DNA of 54,821 bases from JAVBPA01 sp031549925 (GTDB lineage Bacteria; Bacillota; Clostridia; Oscillospirales; CAG-272). Shown here piece by piece: positions 25,593-35,244 of this stretch. The notes beneath the pieces were generated by a model. The model saw only the letters and a list, made by a program, of their open reading frames with translations, was not told the origin of the DNA and searched no databases. Within the stretch, counting starts at the first letter, position 1, and every line of letters starts with the position of its first letter. The position numbers and the translations under genes are program-made. Location of the stretch: NCBI GenBank assembly GCA_031549925.1, contig JAVBPA010000069.1, positions 1 to 54,821 of the forward strand. Reading direction: 5' to 3'.

Positions 25593-26429
25593 CTATTTTA
25601 ACGAAATACCTTCATCTGAAAGAATTGTAAAAACACGCTCAAGGGCTAAAAGATAGCTATCAAAATCCGGAAGATGCTCAATTATCACAGGGAGCTCTGT
25701 ATTTGTTTCCTCAGCACAGCATAGAAAAGTTTTAATATCAGTTCCTCCTGTTCCGCAGGGAGCTTCAAGCAGGGTTACCGGAAAACCGTCATGAAGAAGT
25801 GTATCTTTTAAATGACAGCTTTTAATCTGCGGCCCTAGAAGATTGAAACAATGTTTAAAAAATTCTCCGCTTGAAAAATAAATACGGGGCGATGAAATCA
25901 TATTGAAAACATCAAGATGAACAGAAAATCTCGGATCATTTATATCGTTTAATATTCTGAGATACTGCTCCGGTGAATCCGGAAACATATTAGGCATTGT
26001 TTCAAGCGTATAACACGTTTTTTTAGGATCGGCGCCGTTTATTATTTCTAGTACTGTTTCTGTAACAAGCGAATATGTATCTTCTGAAAAATTATCTTTA
26101 TATCCGCCGTCCCATCTTTTTCCCCTTGCACCGGAAATATTAACGCAGCATTTTGCTCCGATATAATCAGCCAGTTTTAATTGTTTTATGCAATATTCAA
26201 TGTTTTTCCTGCGTTCCGTTTCGTCGGGACTCATTGGATTGCTCCATGCGCCAACTTCAGCAATAACAATATCTTTATCCTGCGCTGCTTTTACATAAGC
26301 GTCAATCAAATCAATTCCCGCATCCCAGGACACCGGAAATACTGCGGCTCCGCATTTTAATTTGCGCAGTTTTTCAGCCCATTCGTTGGGATTCGCATGA
26401 GCGGGGGTATATGATATTCCGATTCTCAT
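25593..26429 (-). CDS. TIM-barrel sugar phosphate isomerase/epimerase
   Basis: A 278-residue cytoplasmic protein of the xylose isomerase-like/AP-endonuclease-2 barrel family. Likely metal ligands are the Glu in TLETMPN (about 146), the Asp in SVHLDVFN (about 173), the His in SCHLKD (about 207) and the Glu in LPVIIEHL near the C-terminus. Relatives include inosose isomerases, L-ribulose-phosphate epimerases and 2-keto-inositol enzymes. Neighbours (tmcAL, copA) are unrelated, so the sugar cannot be predicted. The start ATG follows AAGGAGG. Confidence 0.8.
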   Translation of the reverse strand: MRIGISYTPAHANPNEWAEKLRKLKCGAAVFPVSWDAGIDLIDAYVKAAQDKDIVIAEVGAWSNPMSPDETERRKNIEYCIKQLKLADYIGAKCCVNISGARGKRWDGGYKDNFSEDTYSLVTETVLEIINGADPKKTCYTLETMPNMFPDSPEQYLRILNDINDPRFSVHLDVFNMISSPRIYFSSGEFFKHCFNLLGPQIKSCHLKDTLLHDGFPVTLLEAPCGTGGTDIKTFLCCAEETNTELPVIIEHLPDFDSYLLALERVFTILSDEGISLK

Positions 26430-26551
26430 TTATAAGTCCTCCTTATATGATTACATTTTGTATTACCTATAATATGTTTTATTGCTATAATCTACAGCAC
26501 AATGATAACATATCGGTATTCTAATTGCAACCGAGGAAAAATAATTATATA

Positions 26552-26579
26552 TTGCTTTTTTATATGAAGAATGTATAAT
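26552..26579 (+). promoter_or_regulatory. Promoter of copA
   Basis: TTGCTT (26552-26557), 16 bases, TATAAT (26574-26579). I see no CopY or CsoR box. Confidence 0.5.
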
Positions 26580-26612
26580 AATCTCCGGTATATATAATTT
26601 TTTATAAAAATA

Positions 26613-28877
26613 TTGTGGGGTGTAGTTATAACAAAAAAATTCAAAATCGGCGGTATGAGCTGCTCTGCATGTGTTGCTTCTGTTACAAAAGCGGTTAGCG
26701 GTATAGAAGGAGTCGGAAAAGCCGATGTAAATTTAGTTTCGGGAACGATGATTTGCGAATATAACGAAACTATAACGGACGAAAAGCAGATAATAACCGC
26801 GGTTGAAGAAGCCGGATTTATTTGTTCTGCGGCAGATAATAAAGCGGGTAAAGAAAAGAAGAAAGAAAAGACACAGCCAAACAAATTTGAACCTCCCTCT
26901 GTTCGTCTGACCGTTTCATTTATATTTCTTATACCTCTTATGTATATTACCATGGGACATATGGCAGGACTTCCGCTTCCTGTTTTTATTAGCGGAACAA
27001 GAGGGGCAGCTTCAAATGCTTTTATTCAATTTTTACTTGTAATACCTATAGTGTATGTAAACAGAAAATTTTTTTACAGCGGAATAAATGCACTCATTCG
27101 CCTCAATCCAAACATGGATACTCTTGTTTCACTCGGTTCATCCGCTTCATTAATTTACGGTATCTTTGCGATTTTTCAAATAAATAGGGGCATAGCGGAA
27201 GCTAATATTACTCTGGTCGAAAATTATCACACAAAACTGTATTTTGAATCTGCGGCGATGATATTGACTCTTGTTACTCTCGGAAAATTACTTGAAGAAA
27301 TATCTCTTAAAAAAACTAATAACTCTCTTCAGTCGCTCCTTGATTTATCTCCTAAATATTCGTCCGTTATACGTGAAGGGATTGAAATAAAAATTCCTTC
27401 CGATGAAATTGTAATCGGAGATATAATTATAATCCGCCCGGGTGATGTAGTTCCGGTTGACGGTACTGTTATCGAAGGCTTTTCTTCGCTTGACGAATCC
27501 GCGCTTACCGGGGAGGCGATTCCGTCGGAAAAATCAACCGGAAGCTTTGTTATGGCGGCTTCTGTCAATAAGAACGGTTCATTTAAATTTAAAGCGGAAA
27601 AAGTGGGCAGTGAAACAATATTTGCGAAAATTATCGACCTTGTCGAAACCGCAATGACTTCGAAAGCTCCGGTTTCGGCGTTAGCTGATAAAATTGCGTC
27701 TGTTTTTGTTCCTGCGGTATTGATTATTTCGTGTTTAACCGCTGTTTTATGGATAATTTTTACCCGTGAATATGAATTTGCTTTTTCCTGCGCTGTATCT
27801 GTTCTTGTGATATCATGCCCTTGTGCTTTAGGTTTAGCTGTTCCTGTGGCTGTAACGGTTGCAGTAGGCAGAAGTTCTTCCATGGGAGTACTTATAAAAT
27901 CCGCGGAAGCTTTACAAATACTGAGTAAAGTAAACAAAGTGGTTTTAGATAAAACCGGTACTTTGACTCAAGGAAAACCCGAGGTTACTCAAATATACAA
28001 TTTCGGTTTTGAAAACGAAAATCAATTGCTGTCAATTACAGCTTCACTTGAGAAAAAAAGCGGACATCCTCTTTCAGAAGCGGTTTTAAAAAAAGCAGAT
28101 AATCTAATTTTGGCAGAACTTTCAGATTTTAAAGCAATACCGGGAAGAGGTATTTGCGGTCTTGTCGGCGGAATACGTTATTTTATCGGTAACGAAGAAT
28201 ACATGAAAGAAAATAATATTTCATTTTCCAATATAAATATAAACGAAGCATATTCATTTTCCGACACTTTGATATTTATATCCGACAGCGAAAAACTTTT
28301 AGGTATAATAACCGTTGCGGACGAAATAAAAGAGGGCAGTGTAAAAGCTGTTTCCGAAATGGTATCGTCCGGTTATTCGGTTGTTATGCTGACAGGTGAT
28401 AATGAAAAAACTGCGGAAAAAATTAAAGATAAAATTGGTATTACACAAGCATATTCAAAACTTTTGCCGCAGGATAAGGAAAAGATTATATCCGATATGC
28501 AAAAAAACGGACAAACAGTCGCTATGATAGGAGACGGAATAAACGATTCGCCTGCCTTGACAAGAGCCGATGTGGGTATTGCTGTCGGGGGAGGAGCTGA
28601 TATCGCAGCGGAAAGTGCGGATATTGTATTAATGAACGGAAATCTCAATTCTGCTGCGGAAATTTTAAAATATTCCAAGCTTGTTATGCGTAATATAAAA
28701 CAAAATTTGTTTTGGGCTTTTATCTATAATATAATATGTATACCTATAGCGGCAGGCTTATTATATCCGTTTTTTTCGATTACATTATCTCCTATGATAG
28801 CGGCTGCCGCTATGAGTTTAAGTTCGGTATTTGTTGTAACAAACGCACTGCGTTTAAATAAAATTAAAATAAGATAA
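26613..28877 (+). CDS. copA: Copper-exporting P1B-type ATPase CopA
   Basis: A Cu(I) pump of 754 residues. One heavy-metal-associated domain is at the N-terminus with CSAC (Cys17, Cys20). The core follows: ESALTGEAIP, the membrane CPC at 402-404 in SCPCALGL, the phosphorylated Asp446 in DKTGT, GHPLSEAV, and MIGDGINDSPAL. The last two membrane helices carry YN and MSLSS, which with CPC specify Cu(I). The start is odd: TTG 26613 has no ribosome-binding site before it, while GGGGTG (26617-26622) points to AUA 26628, and no in-frame ATG exists before the HMA domain. copZ follows 16 bases downstream. Confidence 0.93.
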   Translation: MWGVVITKKFKIGGMSCSACVASVTKAVSGIEGVGKADVNLVSGTMICEYNETITDEKQIITAVEEAGFICSAADNKAGKEKKKEKTQPNKFEPPSVRLTVSFIFLIPLMYITMGHMAGLPLPVFISGTRGAASNAFIQFLLVIPIVYVNRKFFYSGINALIRLNPNMDTLVSLGSSASLIYGIFAIFQINRGIAEANITLVENYHTKLYFESAAMILTLVTLGKLLEEISLKKTNNSLQSLLDLSPKYSSVIREGIEIKIPSDEIVIGDIIIIRPGDVVPVDGTVIEGFSSLDESALTGEAIPSEKSTGSFVMAASVNKNGSFKFKAEKVGSETIFAKIIDLVETAMTSKAPVSALADKIASVFVPAVLIISCLTAVLWIIFTREYEFAFSCAVSVLVISCPCALGLAVPVAVTVAVGRSSSMGVLIKSAEALQILSKVNKVVLDKTGTLTQGKPEVTQIYNFGFENENQLLSITASLEKKSGHPLSEAVLKKADNLILAELSDFKAIPGRGICGLVGGIRYFIGNEEYMKENNISFSNININEAYSFSDTLIFISDSEKLLGIITVADEIKEGSVKAVSEMVSSGYSVVMLTGDNEKTAEKIKDKIGITQAYSKLLPQDKEKIISDMQKNGQTVAMIGDGINDSPALTRADVGIAVGGGADIAAESADIVLMNGNLNSAAEILKYSKLVMRNIKQNLFWAFIYNIICIPIAAGLLYPFFSITLSPMIAAAAMSLSSVFVVTNALRLNKIKIR

Positions 28878-28893
28878 CAGAAAGTTTATAGGA

Positions 28894-29094
28894 ATGAAAA
28901 GAGAATTAAAAATATCGGGAATGCACTGCGCTGCTTGTGCCGCGAGACTTGAAAAAGCTCTCGGAGCTATTGAAGATATAAAAGTAAAAAAAGTAGATTT
29001 TAAAAAAGGTAAATGTGTTATCGAAACAAAAGGAGAAGTTGACGACGAAATAATCCGCGAAAGTATTAAAAAGCTTGGTTTTATTATGGAATAA
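28894..29094 (+). CDS. copZ: Copper chaperone CopZ-like protein
   Basis: A 66-residue heavy-metal-associated domain, beginning MKRELKISGMHCAACAARLEKAL, with the metal-binding GMHCAAC motif (Cys12 and Cys15). It should carry Cu(I) to CopA, encoded directly upstream with a 16-base gap and no promoter between them. The CxxC loop carries Ala-Ala rather than the Ser-Ala found in CopA. Confidence 0.92.
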   Translation: MKRELKISGMHCAACAARLEKALGAIEDIKVKKVDFKKGKCVIETKGEVDDEIIRESIKKLGFIME

Positions 29095-29141
29095 GCTTTT
29101 GCGGGAATTTTTAAATAAACAATTTTGTAAAATTCAATAAA

Positions 29142-29192
29142 AATATCCGCGTTTCGGAAAAGAACTTTCTTCTCCGGTTAACGCGGATTTTG
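29142..29192. terminator. Bidirectional terminator after copZ
   Basis: ATCCGCGTT (29145-29153) pairs with AACGCGGAT (29180-29188), with an inner CGG/CCG pairing, between the convergent copZ and solute-binding genes, and is flanked by TTTTG on the right. Confidence 0.75.
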
Positions 29193-29231
29193 TTTCAAAA
29201 TATATTTTATTATTTATCGGTTTATTTAAAA

Positions 29232-30716
29232 TTAATTATCTATTTTTAAAATATCTTCTATAACTTGATTAAAACGTTTAGAAGCGGATTTTTCGAGTTT
29301 TGTATATTCCGAAACGAAATTGTTATTTTTGGCGTGGATCATTGTATGAAGCATTGTTGCAAGCCCCGCTCCTGTATTATAGAAATAAGCAAAATCAAAT
29401 ACTCTTCCCGAAATTAACATGTCAAGCATATGTTCGGATTCGCTGTCCCGCAGAGCTTTTGTTTGTAATACGAGTTCATAATATTTAGGTTTTACATCAC
29501 GTGCGGTGTATGCCGCCATGATATCTGTAATTTTTCCTATTGTTTCAATATTGTTATATGCCGAAATCGGTATACACATTATAGAAGCGTGACCTCCCAC
29601 ATGTGATTGATAATTTTTTTGCGCTTCATCATATTTCGGATATATAACGATACCGTAAGCGTCTTCCATATCACGTAAAACTGTTAAATCGCGGACAAAT
29701 CCAGCCGCCATATATGCAAGTGAATTTCTGAAAGCCTGATGAGTATTTGATGGTGTTTGAACATAAGTTTGATTTCCTGTCCAGAAAATGTCATATACTT
29801 TATTCGTTATATCGACCATTTTTTCCGTGTTGTAACACAATTCCGGAAGACCTTGTTCGTTTTTCTTTGTAACAAACTGATCGCTTGCGTACATAAAACT
29901 TACTACGCTTGCGACATTGGAATGTTCTACAACGAAACCGTATTTATCGTTTGAATCATATTTTTCGTTGCTGTCAAGATCTTCTGCTAAATCCTTTATT
30001 GTAGAATAAAAATTGTCAATAGTCCATTTTCCGCTGGAAACCAATTCATAGGGATAAGTCATATTGCGGGAATCAAATAAATCTTTGTTGAACATCATGG
30101 TAAAAGTATAATCTATTCCGTCAAGCTGATAATCGCTCATTATAAAGAAAAGTTTTCCGTCAATTGAAACGGCATCAATTATATTTTTATTCCACCATGG
30201 TTTTTCGTAATCGATATTTTCGATATCAAGCCAGTTGCAAAGGAATCCCTCTGTTGCGAAAGCGCCGGTTACTAATGTATGGCCAAGAGCGATATCATAA
30301 TCGTTTGTTCCGGCTTTTGCCGATTTACGCACTGCGTTTGTTAGGTCTGCAGAATCACAGTTACCTATCGGAATTATTTCTATTTTTATAGAAAGCGCTT
30401 CTTCAACGCTTAAATTACGGTTGAAAACTGCGTCGTTTAAAATGTCTCCGTTCTCTTTTTCCGCGTAAACATCTTTTAAATGGTGATCTGTATTTCTTAT
30501 AAGTACTTTATAGTTATATCCATCCAGATTTTCAGTTTCCAGTGAAGCATATACATCTTCTGAGGTAGTGCTTTCCGCCACGGAGTTTTCTTCTTTGTTG
30601 GGATCAGTTGTATTTGAAAGGTCTTTTTCGTTTGTATTTCCGCAAGCCGCTGCGGATATGAGCATAATAATGCATAATGTGAATGCCGTTATTCTTTTAA
30701 TAAAGTTAATATTCAT
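29232..30716 (-). CDS. Extracellular sugar-type ABC substrate-binding lipoprotein, orphan
   Basis: A 494-residue protein with a lipoprotein signal ending at Cys25 (ISAAAC) and an acidic, Ser/Thr-rich linker. The fold is that of family-1 binding proteins for large sugars: AKAGTNDYDIALGHTLV, FNKDLFDSRNMTYPYELV, KWTIDNFYSTIKDLAEDL, and a C-terminal MLDMLISGRVFDFAYFYNT. No permease or ATPase gene is next to it. The C-terminus is clearly similar to the fragment at 54626-54821, so the genome has at least two members of the subfamily, each probably serving a different glycan. A palindrome (30742-30763) lies upstream of the gene. The ligand is unknown. Confidence 0.8.
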   Translation of the reverse strand: MNINFIKRITAFTLCIIMLISAAACGNTNEKDLSNTTDPNKEENSVAESTTSEDVYASLETENLDGYNYKVLIRNTDHHLKDVYAEKENGDILNDAVFNRNLSVEEALSIKIEIIPIGNCDSADLTNAVRKSAKAGTNDYDIALGHTLVTGAFATEGFLCNWLDIENIDYEKPWWNKNIIDAVSIDGKLFFIMSDYQLDGIDYTFTMMFNKDLFDSRNMTYPYELVSSGKWTIDNFYSTIKDLAEDLDSNEKYDSNDKYGFVVEHSNVASVVSFMYASDQFVTKKNEQGLPELCYNTEKMVDITNKVYDIFWTGNQTYVQTPSNTHQAFRNSLAYMAAGFVRDLTVLRDMEDAYGIVIYPKYDEAQKNYQSHVGGHASIMCIPISAYNNIETIGKITDIMAAYTARDVKPKYYELVLQTKALRDSESEHMLDMLISGRVFDFAYFYNTGAGLATMLHTMIHAKNNNFVSEYTKLEKSASKRFNQVIEDILKIDN

Positions 30717-30741
30717 CGTATAAATTGTTAACTCCTCTCTT

Positions 30742-30763
30742 TTTGATAAGCTATTTTATCAAA
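30742..30763. promoter_or_regulatory. Operator-like 22-bp palindrome upstream of the binding-protein gene
   Basis: TTTGATAA (30742-30749) and TTATCAAA (30756-30763) are perfectly complementary around a 6-base centre, about 25 bases upstream of the start codon. LacI-type regulators of sugar transporters bind sites of this size; here the regulator is unknown. Confidence 0.4.
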
Positions 30764-30954
30764 TTAAAAATAAAAAAGCAATGATAAATTTAATTTATTT
30801 TATCCGGAAACGAATTAAAATTTATTAATTAAGCTGTTATTTTACGATTTCCTTTATAAAGAATAAAAAATTTATATAAAATTAATATTATACGGTTTGC
30901 ATCAAATTAAAACATGTATTTGGGAGAGTAAATTTTTTGAAATTTATATCTGAA

Positions 30955-32319
30955 CTATTCTTTTTCTAACACAAAGGTTTTAAAAGCTTTAATTGCGTTG
31001 TCTCTCATATTAAAATCATATACCCCCCGATTAATTAACCGGATTGTAAAAAACATATTTTCAGAAACAGACAGCTTATAATCATTTATGAAATCATCAT
31101 ATGAATATCCTTTAATTTTTTCACACAGACAATTATAATAATATTGGAGCAAAGGTTTGGCTTTTTTCTTTAACGGTTCAATATGGAGAGCAATCAGCAT
31201 GACCAGATCTTCTGTACATAAGCCTATCCGGACATTTTGCAATGAAGTGAAAATAATATCTCTTTTTTCTGATTTTGAAATTAAAATTTGACCGGGATGT
31301 AAATCGCCGTGTATTACAGCAATGTTTTTATTGATTTTAAATCTTTCATCTATATATTTGGGATATTCTGATTTTAATTAATTAAGAGATTCCCGGAAGT
31401 AATCGAGTTCCGCCGCAGTGATGCGGTTTTCAAAACGGAACGGTTTGCCGGAAAATTCACCCTCCCATACATTTGGAATTTTTCCGTTTTCCTCATCTTT
31501 CAGATATTTTTTAAAGGGTTTTTCTATCGCGTCATAAATCCATGACAATACATGTTCTTTTGTTTCAAAATGCGGAGGCATATTTAACGATCTTTTATCA
31601 CCCCAAAAAGCCGCGTGTAAATTTGCTGCTTCTTTTAATATTTTACTGTAACTATTTCTTATAATAATACCGTTTTCGTTATCTTCGTTAAAATCATAAC
31701 CTCTAAAATAGTTGTCACTCAAATCATCGAGTAAAATTAATTTTTTATTATAATCTATATGATAAATTTTGGGAATTCCATTTATATTTCCATTAAGGAA
31801 AATATAATTATTAAATTCATCTGTTCTTTTGTGATAAATCAATTCAACCATATTCAATTTGATTTGAGGTGAAACAATATTAATTTTAGTTGATATTTTT
31901 CCGTCTGCTCTTGATTCTTTTTCTCTTTGAATTGTAAATTCTTTAATAAAGTACGATTTTTGGACAATGTCCGCAATTTCATCATCACTCAATCCGTTAT
32001 AATTTCTTTTTTGGTTATTGTCTGCAATTTTATCTATTACATGACTGGCTATAAGTTCAGCTTGTTTTTCAAAAACACTTGTTGTTTTTTCACTTCTTTC
32101 TTCTAAAGAAAATTCCGGTATTATTATTTCATCGATTGTACAATCAAAGATTTGAGCTAATAACGGTAATAAATAAGTATCGGGAAGACTATGCCCGTTT
32201 TCCCATTTGCTGATTGCTTGCGGAGATATTCGCAGCAAATCTGCAAGTTTTTCTTGTGAATAACCCGAATTCTTGCGTAAGTTATAAATTTGTGTTCCGA
32301 TCTTATTTATATCAAGCAT
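30955..32319 (-). pseudogene. XRE-family regulator fused to an aminoglycoside-phosphotransferase-like domain, interrupted by an in-frame TAA
   Basis: Reading from ATG 32319, the first 313 codons give an N-terminal XRE helix-turn-helix (LADLLRISPQAISKWENGHS, about 25-44) and the N-lobe and hinge of an APH/choline-kinase-like domain (LILLDDL, NLHAAFW). A TAA lies at 31378-31380. The same frame then continues without a break for 141 codons, starting LKSEYPKYIDERF, and encodes the catalytic loop HGDLHPGQIL and the rest of the domain to 30955. A tyrosine TAT or TAC in place of TAA would restore a 455-residue fusion. The second half also shows decay: Gln instead of Asn at the end of HGDLHPG, and TSLQ where relatives have an IDW-type metal site. 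I therefore call it a pseudogene, though sequencing error or recoding is possible. Confidence 0.75.
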
Positions 32320-32985
32320 ATAATTTCTCCTTAAATATATTCTAATACAGATAATTCATACAAACATTATAACTTAATCCGTTTTGTTATACTATATTAA
32401 ATTTGTGATATTAACTCAACCTACAGTTAAGTTAGTTATAAAGCTAAAGTATTATAAGCTGTACCGTTTTATTTGGGAAAACTACAATAAAAAATGAAAT
32501 TATTTCAATAGCGTAGAAACAAAAGAGAAGGAGAAATCAAAGATTGGAAACAGATTTTTCAAAATTGTGATGTGAATACAGTTTCTGTTGTAAAAAGACC
32601 TAAATAAAATCTAAAAATATATTTTGAGCGGAATCAAATTCATGATGAATTAATCAATAAATCTGTTCATTTTTGATAATAACGTTGAATTTTTCCCCCG
32701 GATCATTATCTTATCCTTACTGATCTTATCCGCGCATAAGTTAAACATATAAGAGATCATATGATAAAAATGTAACAATAATGTAAATAATGTAAAAATA
32801 TCATGATTTTTTTAAAAAAGATTTATAATGGTTAATAGAATACATGGGATTTAATAGTAAATATTACAAAAGAGGGACGGATAATTTTAAAATAATTTTT
32901 ATAAACCATATTAAGAATTTTTTATAAATAACAGAGTGCAGATAATAAAAAAATCAGATAAACAAAACCAAAGAAAGGGTAAGAC
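32320..32985. other. Long intergenic region upstream of the propeller-type binding protein
   Basis: About 660 bases without a convincing gene. A short frame ending at 32607 reads KDWKQIFQNCDVNTVSVVK and stops; it may be the tail of a lost gene but has no start. Three copies of TGTAA occur at 32771, 32782 and 32791, a possible response-regulator site for the downstream importer. I see no RNA fold I recognise. Confidence 0.4.
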
Positions 32986-35241
32986 ATGAAATTTAAAAAT
33001 ATATTTATAATACTTATAATAATATTTTTGTTACCCACAATTTTTTCATGTAAAAATGATGAAAAAGACTTGAATAATGATATTGCAAATGTTACATATG
33101 TGCAAAAAATATACGAGAAATCATCTTTGTATACTTCGATGTTCGATGAACATAACGGCTTTGATAGAGTAACTAAAATTAGTTATTCAAACAAAGATGA
33201 AAATTATTACGTTTCATTTTTCAATTCATCAAAAAATAAAGAATGGATTGATATATATAATAAAAATTTTGAATTTGTTAAAAGCATAACAGGAGATATA
33301 TCAGAGCTTGACCAGAATGTTGTCAAATTAAGCGCTTTTGGTACTGACATAGATAATAATATCTACATGCTTAAAGTACAAAAAGATTCTTCCGGAAGTA
33401 TCATTGCCGCAGGAAGAGCTATAATAGTTTTTGATAACTCGGGAAATTTAATGAAAGAAATAATTGTAGACGATGCTGTAGATATTTGGGACAGTTGGAT
33501 TATTGATGATTTAATTGTAACTGAAAATAATTTTATAATTGTTTCTTCTGTAGGATTGCAAATCATTGATAAAAAAGGAAAAACCCTGACAGAAATAACC
33601 GGTGCAAACAAAGAACCTTATTATGTTTCTTCAGCGGCTGCGGATAACAATAATTCTTTGTATTATATAAGTAACGGTTCGCTTAAAAAGATAGACCTTA
33701 TTACATTAAACGAATTGTGGTCTGTTAGTGATCATAAAGGCAGGGGAATGAGTAATGTTGCGTTATCTTCTGAAAATATTAATAAATTATGTGTTAAAAA
33801 CGGGAATGAATTGTCTGTATATGATAACGGAGGCAATTATCTCGGCGATATGTGTAACTTGTATGATTTTAAATTGTCTTTTAATGAAGATAAAAAAAGC
33901 ACTTATGCGTCCGTTGCAATAAACTCTCTTGTGTACATAGATGATAATACTCTATTATTTTCTTTTACTTCGATATCAAATAGTTATGATAGTTCGATTC
34001 CCGGAAATGAATTTTCCGAAATCGTAAAATTACAAGCTGTGAGCGAAGCTGAACAGGAAAAAAGATTGACCGAGCTTGAGAATCAGAAAAAAAATCAAAA
34101 AACAATAAATTGTTTATTGCCGACTCGTGATACCACTTTTGAAAATATTATAAGCGATTATAAAAAAGATAATGTAAATATAAATATCGAAGTTGAATAT
34201 TACACTGAAAATCCAAATCTTTTTAATGCAAGTGATTACATACAATATGTATCGACATGCTTAAACGCAGGTGATATAAAATGGGATATTATTTCAAGTG
34301 AATATATACCATATAAAACTTATGCCGCAAAAGATCTTTTCGTTAATCTTGACACTATTGATAAAAACAGTATATTAAAAGATAACTCAAAATTTTTTAC
34401 TAATATCATAGATGCATTCAGAGAAAAAAACGGAAATCTTTTTGTATTCCCGAATTCAATTAAAATTTATTTAATTGAATCATTAACACAGCCGTTAGAT
34501 GCTGAAATAAAATCAATTGAACAACTTTACAAAGAAGCTTTAAAATTAAAAGAAAACGCTTTGTATCCTTTTTCCGCAAATGTTTCAATTGAGCTTATAT
34601 GCGGTAGTTTATTTTCTGAATTCTGTAATACGGATTATGGTGATGTTAGTTTTGATAAAACATCTTTTTACGCTGTTCTTGATATTATCAAAAAATATTC
34701 TGATCCGGAACTTTATTCGCCTACAATGGATAATGCAGCTTTAAACATAAAATTTTTACATTATTTGCCTCCTGAAGGATATGAACCTAAAGAATCAATT
34801 GATTTAATGCCTTCAAGTATTAATGCTGATAAGGAAAAATATACGTTTCAAAGCAGCGGATTTATGATATTTTCAAAATCAGAAGCAAAAAATGAATCTT
34901 TTAACTTTTTATCTTATTTAGCGGAATATGAAAACAATAAACTTAACATATCGCGCAAAGAATTTAATAATAAACTTGACCAATTGGAAGCATATGTAAA
35001 ATATCGTATTTCATCTTTAAATTCGGAACAGCTTGATGAATATGAAACAAAAACAAAACGTTTCAGAGAAGAGCTGCTTTCCATATTTGAAAAATTGAAT
35101 AATAACGTGATATATAATTATGATTTCATAAAAATTTTTTACGAACAATTGCCGAGATACCTGGAAAATTCAATAACCAAAGAGGATTTCGCTCAAAAAA
35201 TCGAAGATTATATATGGCTTTTAGAGAACGAAAATAAATAA
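32986..35241 (+). CDS. Beta-propeller-like/solute-binding fusion lipoprotein of an ABC importer
   Basis: A 751-residue surface lipoprotein; the signal ends at Cys22 (TIFSC). Residues about 50-340 are repeated beta strands with aromatic and Asp/Asn-Gly turns (IIVFDNSGNLMKEI, LQIIDKKGKTLTEI, LSVYDNGGNYLGD), which look like propeller blades. A charged linker (about 344-370, SEAEQEKRLTELENQKKNQK) leads to a solute-binding domain with WDIISSEYIPYKTYAAKD and FVFPNSIKIYLIES. Two MalF/MalG-type permeases follow 3 bases downstream, so this is the importer's receptor. The propeller could bind or present the ligand at the cell surface; the sugar or peptide is unknown. No ATPase is nearby, so a shared MsmK-like ATPase is likely. 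Confidence 0.7.
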   Translation: MKFKNIFIILIIIFLLPTIFSCKNDEKDLNNDIANVTYVQKIYEKSSLYTSMFDEHNGFDRVTKISYSNKDENYYVSFFNSSKNKEWIDIYNKNFEFVKSITGDISELDQNVVKLSAFGTDIDNNIYMLKVQKDSSGSIIAAGRAIIVFDNSGNLMKEIIVDDAVDIWDSWIIDDLIVTENNFIIVSSVGLQIIDKKGKTLTEITGANKEPYYVSSAAADNNNSLYYISNGSLKKIDLITLNELWSVSDHKGRGMSNVALSSENINKLCVKNGNELSVYDNGGNYLGDMCNLYDFKLSFNEDKKSTYASVAINSLVYIDDNTLLFSFTSISNSYDSSIPGNEFSEIVKLQAVSEAEQEKRLTELENQKKNQKTINCLLPTRDTTFENIISDYKKDNVNINIEVEYYTENPNLFNASDYIQYVSTCLNAGDIKWDIISSEYIPYKTYAAKDLFVNLDTIDKNSILKDNSKFFTNIIDAFREKNGNLFVFPNSIKIYLIESLTQPLDAEIKSIEQLYKEALKLKENALYPFSANVSIELICGSLFSEFCNTDYGDVSFDKTSFYAVLDIIKKYSDPELYSPTMDNAALNIKFLHYLPPEGYEPKESIDLMPSSINADKEKYTFQSSGFMIFSKSEAKNESFNFLSYLAEYENNKLNISRKEFNNKLDQLEAYVKYRISSLNSEQLDEYETKTKRFREELLSIFEKLNNNVIYNYDFIKIFYEQLPRYLENSITKEDFAQKIEDYIWLLENENK

Positions 35242-35244
35242 AAA

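Noticed and set aside
32510..32610. Short frame KDWKQIFQNCDVNTVSVVK that might be the tail of a lost gene
   Set aside because: It has no start codon, and a stop lies just upstream in the same frame. I could not match it to a family.
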